Source: JBFLYC01 sp040756735 (lineage in GTDB: Bacteria > Bacillota > DSM-16504 > Desulfitibacterales > Desulfitibacteraceae). Taken from it: a stretch of 64,000 bases of DNA. The position numbers and the translations under genes were made by a program. Below are positions 60,367 through 64,000 of this stretch, in pieces. The notes below the pieces were generated by a model that was not told where the DNA came from, did no database searches, and worked only from the letters and a program-made list of their open reading frames with translations. The stretch lies in NCBI GenBank assembly GCA_040756735.1, contig JBFLYC010000015.1, positions 1 to 64,000 on the forward strand, in the 5' to 3' direction. Position 1 is the stretch's first letter, and each line of letters starts with the position of its first letter.

Positions 60367-61611
60367 GTGAGGAACGTGAAGCACCTGCAGTGCATTAAAT
60401 GTAAGCAAACCTACCCGGCTCAACCAGGTATCTATACCTGTAGAGAGTGCGGGGCTGCAGGCATTTTAGATGTTGTTTATGATTATGATTATATTGCTGG
60501 CAGGGTCAACAAGAAGGTCTTGGCTGAGAGCAAGGAAAACAGCATGTGGCGGTATATTGATTTCTTGCCTGTTGAACCTGGAGGAGTTAAACCTCCTTTA
60601 AGGGTAGGCTGGAGTCCCCTGTATAAAGCTGAAAGGCTTGGGGAAAAGTTTGGAGTTCCTGATCTTTGGCTCAAGGATGACGGGATTAACCCTACAGGAA
60701 GCTTAAAAGATAGGCCTTCAGCCATTGCTGTTACTAAGGCCATGGAGGAAGGAGCAGATACGGTAGCCTGCTCATCCACGGGCAATGCCGCTTCTTCACT
60801 GGCCGGCAGTGCAGCTTCTGCCGGACTGAAGAGCGTAATCTTTGTCCCAGGGAGGGCTCCTCAAGGAAAGGTTGCCCAGTTAAAGATTTTTGGCGCCCTT
60901 GTCATCAGCGTTCAGGGCAGTTATCAGGAAGCTTTTGAATTATCAGCCCATGCCATAGCAAAGTATGGCTGGTACAATAGGAATGCTGCCATTAACCCGT
61001 ACCTTGTAGAAGGCAAAAAAACAGTTGCCCTTGAGATTGCAGAGCAGTTAGGCTGGCAGGCGCCTGACTGGGTAGTGGTATCTGTGGGAGACGGATGCAC
61101 CCTGGCAGGGGTATGGAAGGGCTTTAAAGACCTTTATGAAACCGGTTTTATAAATAAACTTCCAAGAATTCTTTCTGTACAGTCTGAAGGATGTTATCCA
61201 ATTAACAGGGCTTTTCAGAACAATAGTCAGTGGGAGCCCATGGAAGAAAACACACTGGCCGACAGTATTGCCGTAGGCGTACCCAGAAATCCCGACAAAT
61301 GCCTGCTTGGAATTAGAGACTCTAAGGGGGCAGCGGTAAATGTTGCAGATGAAGAAATACTAGAGGCCATGAGAAATATAGGCAACTTTGCCGGAGTGTT
61401 TGGCGAACCCGCAGGCGTTACAGCCTTTGCAGGGCTTAAAAAAGCCGTAAAGGAAGGAATTGTAGACAGTAAAGAAACTGTTGTAAGCATTGTGACCGGG
61501 AATGGATTGAAAGACACGGCGAATGGAATTAAAGCAGCAGGGGAACCGATTAAAGTTCCACCAAGTTTGCAAGAGTTGGAAAAAGTATTGACATCGCTAG
61601 GACAGATTTAA
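60367..61611 (+). CDS. threonine-synthase-like PLP enzyme with N-terminal zinc ribbon
   Basis: A 414-residue fold-type II PLP enzyme. The N-terminal zinc ribbon is CIKCKQTYP...CREC (residues about 7-27), and the PLP lysine is in NPTGSLKDRPS (about residue 118). STGNAASSLAG binds the phosphate of PLP, and SVGDGCTLAG is the glycine loop. Threonine synthases have this layout, but its place between ygeW and carbamate kinase suggests a beta-replacement or elimination role on a diaminopropionate- or serine-like amino acid. Start is GTG 60367. Confidence 0.82.
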   Translation: MRNVKHLQCIKCKQTYPAQPGIYTCRECGAAGILDVVYDYDYIAGRVNKKVLAESKENSMWRYIDFLPVEPGGVKPPLRVGWSPLYKAERLGEKFGVPDLWLKDDGINPTGSLKDRPSAIAVTKAMEEGADTVACSSTGNAASSLAGSAASAGLKSVIFVPGRAPQGKVAQLKIFGALVISVQGSYQEAFELSAHAIAKYGWYNRNAAINPYLVEGKKTVALEIAEQLGWQAPDWVVVSVGDGCTLAGVWKGFKDLYETGFINKLPRILSVQSEGCYPINRAFQNNSQWEPMEENTLADSIAVGVPRNPDKCLLGIRDSKGAAVNVADEEILEAMRNIGNFAGVFGEPAGVTAFAGLKKAVKEGIVDSKETVVSIVTGNGLKDTANGIKAAGEPIKVPPSLQELEKVLTSLGQI

Positions 61612-61643
61612 ATTGACATCAAGATAATGGAGGAGGAATCGTT

Positions 61644-62582
61644 GTGGGCAAAACTATAGTTGTAGCTCTGGGCGGCAACGCAATTTTACAGCCCAAGCAA
61701 AAAGGAACCTATGAAGAACAATTGGCAAATGTGCAAATAACCTGTTCTCATATAGCCCAGTTGATTAAAGAGGGTTACAGGGTTATTATTACTCACGGAA
61801 ATGGTCCGCAGGTAGGCAATATTTTGGTGCAAAATACTGAAGCAAGGCATAAAGTGCCACCCATGCCCCTTTTTGTCTGCGGCGCTGAAAGCCAGGGAAT
61901 GCTCGGGTATATGATTACACAAAGTCTTGCCAACATTTTGGTCAGGGAGGGATTGGACAAGAAAATATGCACTGTGGTAACTCAAGTCCTGGTAGATAAA
62001 AACGACCCTGCTTTCGCTAACCCCACCAAACCCGTGGGAGCTTTTGTCTCGAAAGAGGAAGCAGCAGAAATCATGGCTCAGACAGGGGAAACCTGGATTG
62101 AGGACAGCGGTAGAGGCTGGAGAAAGGTTGTTTATTCTCCAAAACCGATGAAAATAGTTGAGCTTCCAATTATCAAAGCCCTGGTTAAAGAAGGTTATGT
62201 AGTTGTTGCATCAGGAGGCGGCGGTATCCCAGTTGTAGAGGAAGAAGGTTTGCTTAGAGGAGTTGAAGCTGTAATTGATAAGGACCGTGCCGGCAGCTTG
62301 CTGGCGCAGCAGTTGGGAGCAGATTTTCTTATGATTCTCACCGATGTCCCCCAGGTGGCGATCAACTTTGGGAAACCAGACCAGCTAAATCTTGATACTC
62401 TAACCACCGATGAAGCAAGAGTTTATCTGGAACAAGGGCAATTTGGCAAGGGCAGCATGGGGCCAAAGGTTGAAGCTGCCGTTGAATTTGTTGAAAGGGG
62501 CGGCCAGGCAATCATCGCCTCCCTGGAACAGTTGAAAGAAGCCTTGGAAGGCAAATCTGGAACAAGATTTATTAAAGGTTAA
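61644..62582 (+). CDS. arcC: carbamate kinase
   Basis: A 312-residue carbamate kinase of the amino acid kinase family: VVALGGNAILQPKQ, THGNGPQVGNI, SRGEE-like GRGWRKVVYSPKP, VVASGGGGIPVV, AVIDKDRAGSLLAQQL and GSMGPKVEAAVEF. It converts carbamoyl phosphate and ADP into ATP, CO2 and ammonia, the energy-yielding end of purine and arginine fermentation. GTG 61644 follows GGAGGAGG. It lies between the two PLP enzymes and probably in one transcript with them. Confidence 0.95.
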   Translation: MGKTIVVALGGNAILQPKQKGTYEEQLANVQITCSHIAQLIKEGYRVIITHGNGPQVGNILVQNTEARHKVPPMPLFVCGAESQGMLGYMITQSLANILVREGLDKKICTVVTQVLVDKNDPAFANPTKPVGAFVSKEEAAEIMAQTGETWIEDSGRGWRKVVYSPKPMKIVELPIIKALVKEGYVVVASGGGGIPVVEEEGLLRGVEAVIDKDRAGSLLAQQLGADFLMILTDVPQVAINFGKPDQLNLDTLTTDEARVYLEQGQFGKGSMGPKVEAAVEFVERGGQAIIASLEQLKEALEGKSGTRFIKG

Positions 62583-62602
62583 TATTAGGAGGTTTCACAC
62601 TC

Positions 62603-63967
62603 ATGGAAAAACATAAAATACCCTTTGGACCGACTTATGAAGAAATGCTTCATCCTGAAAAAATTGATAAAGATGTAAGGCAAAAAGCATTAAAAGCTAA
62701 AGAAGAAAATGAATTAGATCCCATCAATTTATTTAATATTACCTGGAAAAATGAAAACAATGAAGTAAACAAAGTAGTGCTGCCCAAGGAACTCACAGGT
62801 GTGGATGCCAACATTGTAGTTATGTTGGGAACTTATTTTCCCTCCGGTTCTCATAAGGTGGGCCCAGCTTATTCCACATTAATGGAAGGCTGTGTTGACG
62901 GGGATATTATTCCAGGAGAACACACTATTTTAGGTCCTTCTACCGGTAATTTCGGCATTGGCGTTTCCTATATCTGCAACTTGATGGGCTATGACGCCAT
63001 TGTGATCATGCCTGACAATATGAGCAAGGAAAGGTACGAAAGGATTCAAAAGTACGGCGCCAAATTGGATTTAACTCCTGGCACAGAATCCGACGTTATT
63101 TTAACCCTGCAAAGAACCTATGAATTAAAGAAAAATCCTCAAAACAGACCCCTGGCCCAGTTTGAACTGCTGCCCAATTACCGTTTCCACAGGTATGTTA
63201 CCGGCAATTCTGCCATTGAAGCAGTCAAGGGCATCGGCAACGGCCGTATTGCCTGCTTTACTTCAGCCCCAGGCTCTGCAGGCACTATCGCCGCAGGGGA
63301 CCAGATTAAGGTCGCTTTTCCTGAGTGCAAAGTGGCTGCTTTAGAGCCTTATGAGTGCTCTACCTTGGCTACCGGCGGTCTGGGACAGCACAGAATAGAG
63401 GGTATTGGGGACAAGATGTGTACACTCATCCATAACGTGCTGACCACAGATTTTGTTACTTTAATTTATGATGATGAATGTGTCAAGGGCTTGAAGATTA
63501 TTCAGGAAGGAACTGAAGTTCTGGTTAAAAACGGCGTCCCGGAAGAAGCTGCCAAACAGTTGATCAATAAGTTTGGTGTATCTTCCATTTGTAATATTCT
63601 TGGAGCCATCAAAATGGCCAAGTACCTGCGTTTAGGTCCTGATGACAATGTGTTAACCATTGCCACAGATGGTTTTGACCGCTATCCTTCAGTTATTGAA
63701 GATTTGGAAGCAAGATACCTGGAAATCGAAGATTTTGTTATTGAGAGATGGTTTAGAGATATTTTCCTCAAGGCCAATGAAGAGCATGTTTATGACTTCC
63801 GTAAACCCGAAGCCAAACAAAGACTCTTTGCCCAGAAGGAAAAAGACTGGCTGCCCTTTGGCTACAGCAAAGAGTATATGGATTCAATGAAAAGCATGGA
63901 TTTCTGGGAAGAAGAATTTGCAAAAATCAACAAGTATGATAAACTGATTAAGGAATTAAGGAGCTAG
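62603..63967 (+). CDS. PLP-dependent lyase/synthase-like enzyme of the purine cluster
   Basis: A 454-residue fold-type II PLP enzyme related to cysteine synthase/threonine dehydratase-like proteins. The PLP lysine is in FPSGSHKVGPAYST (about residue 94); GPSTGNFGIGVSY is the substrate loop, and TSAPGSAGTIAAGDQ is the phosphate-binding loop. E. coli clusters use YgeX, a diaminopropionate ammonia-lyase, here; this protein differs from YgeX in length and motifs and may take its role. Substrate not known. Start ATG 62603 after AGGAGG. Confidence 0.82.
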   Translation: MEKHKIPFGPTYEEMLHPEKIDKDVRQKALKAKEENELDPINLFNITWKNENNEVNKVVLPKELTGVDANIVVMLGTYFPSGSHKVGPAYSTLMEGCVDGDIIPGEHTILGPSTGNFGIGVSYICNLMGYDAIVIMPDNMSKERYERIQKYGAKLDLTPGTESDVILTLQRTYELKKNPQNRPLAQFELLPNYRFHRYVTGNSAIEAVKGIGNGRIACFTSAPGSAGTIAAGDQIKVAFPECKVAALEPYECSTLATGGLGQHRIEGIGDKMCTLIHNVLTTDFVTLIYDDECVKGLKIIQEGTEVLVKNGVPEEAAKQLINKFGVSSICNILGAIKMAKYLRLGPDDNVLTIATDGFDRYPSVIEDLEARYLEIEDFVIERWFRDIFLKANEEHVYDFRKPEAKQRLFAQKEKDWLPFGYSKEYMDSMKSMDFWEEEFAKINKYDKLIKELRS

Positions 63968-63980
63968 GGGGATCCTGGTG

Positions 63981-64000
63981 ATGAATGCTTTTTGTCAGCT
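63981..64000 (+). CDS. possible start of a further gene, cut by the window edge
   Basis: GGGGGAT followed 8 nt later by ATG 63981 opens a frame that is only six codons long before the window ends. Nothing can be said of its product. Confidence 0.25.

Noticed and set aside
1..64000. tRNA, rRNA, prophage, insertion sequence with transposase, or replication origin
   Set aside because: None recognised by reading both strands; no transposase, integrase or tRNA-like cloverleaf was seen.

Overview
The window looks like a chromosome segment of a strictly anaerobic, selenium-using Firmicute, probably a Clostridia/Peptococcaceae-type organism. This is inferred from strong GGAGG ribosome binding sites, frequent TTG and GTG starts, Rho-independent terminators, HutC-type GntR and XRE-cupin regulators, a heterodisulfide-reductase-linked NiFe hydrogenase, and selenium genes of two independent kinds. 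No 16S rRNA, tRNA or other taxonomic marker is present, so the placement is soft. One stretch of exactly 100 N (58637-58736) is an assembly gap.

Layout. 1-6.4 kb is a worn region: an N-terminally truncated yigZ-like gene, a CBS-PAS sigma-54 activator, a small secreted protein, two decaying genes, palindromic repeats and a large TPR-like protein. 6.4-8.6 kb holds yqeC, yqeB and an XRE-cupin regulator; yqeB and yqeC are markers of the selenium-containing molybdenum hydroxylase cofactor. 8.6-12.8 kb carries an EndoQ-like PHP nuclease fused to a UvrD helicase, and an oppositely oriented polysaccharide deacetylase. 13.1-25.6 kb is one long hydrogenase operon: hypABFCDE, hdrCBA, mvhD, mvhG, mvhA and a maturation protease. 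mvhD and mvhA each have an in-frame TGA followed at once by a hairpin of the bacterial SECIS type, so both are read as selenoproteins. 25.8-26.5 kb is a small ORF plus nucleotidyltransferase pair.

26.9-64 kb is a very large purine-catabolism island. It has two NCS2 purine permeases, a BMP/ABC nucleoside importer, a fused selenium-type xanthine dehydrogenase with ygfK and an FAD subunit, a second three-subunit xanthine dehydrogenase (xdhABC), two amidohydrolases (one SsnA), hydantoin racemase, hydantoinase, carbamoylase, two YgeY-type M20 hydrolases, the YgeW carbamoyltransferase, a threonine-synthase-like enzyme, carbamate kinase and a second PLP enzyme. This matches the gene set recently tied to anaerobic uric acid and purine breakdown (ygeX/ygeY/ygeW/ygfK/ssnA/hyuA/xdh/arcC). 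Purines would be imported, deaminated and oxidised, ring-opened, and the carbamoyl groups turned into ATP by carbamate kinase.

Control elements seen directly: a purine riboswitch with a guanine-type pocket whose P1 helix competes directly with a terminator, which predicts an ON switch, in front of the fused xanthine dehydrogenase; and a shared candidate operator (TTAGACAAT, 3 nt, ACAAT) in front of the first permease, the fused xanthine dehydrogenase and the GntR gene. Several palindromic repeats with a GGGACGG core have invaded the region; one replaces the N-terminus of an ECF transporter subunit.
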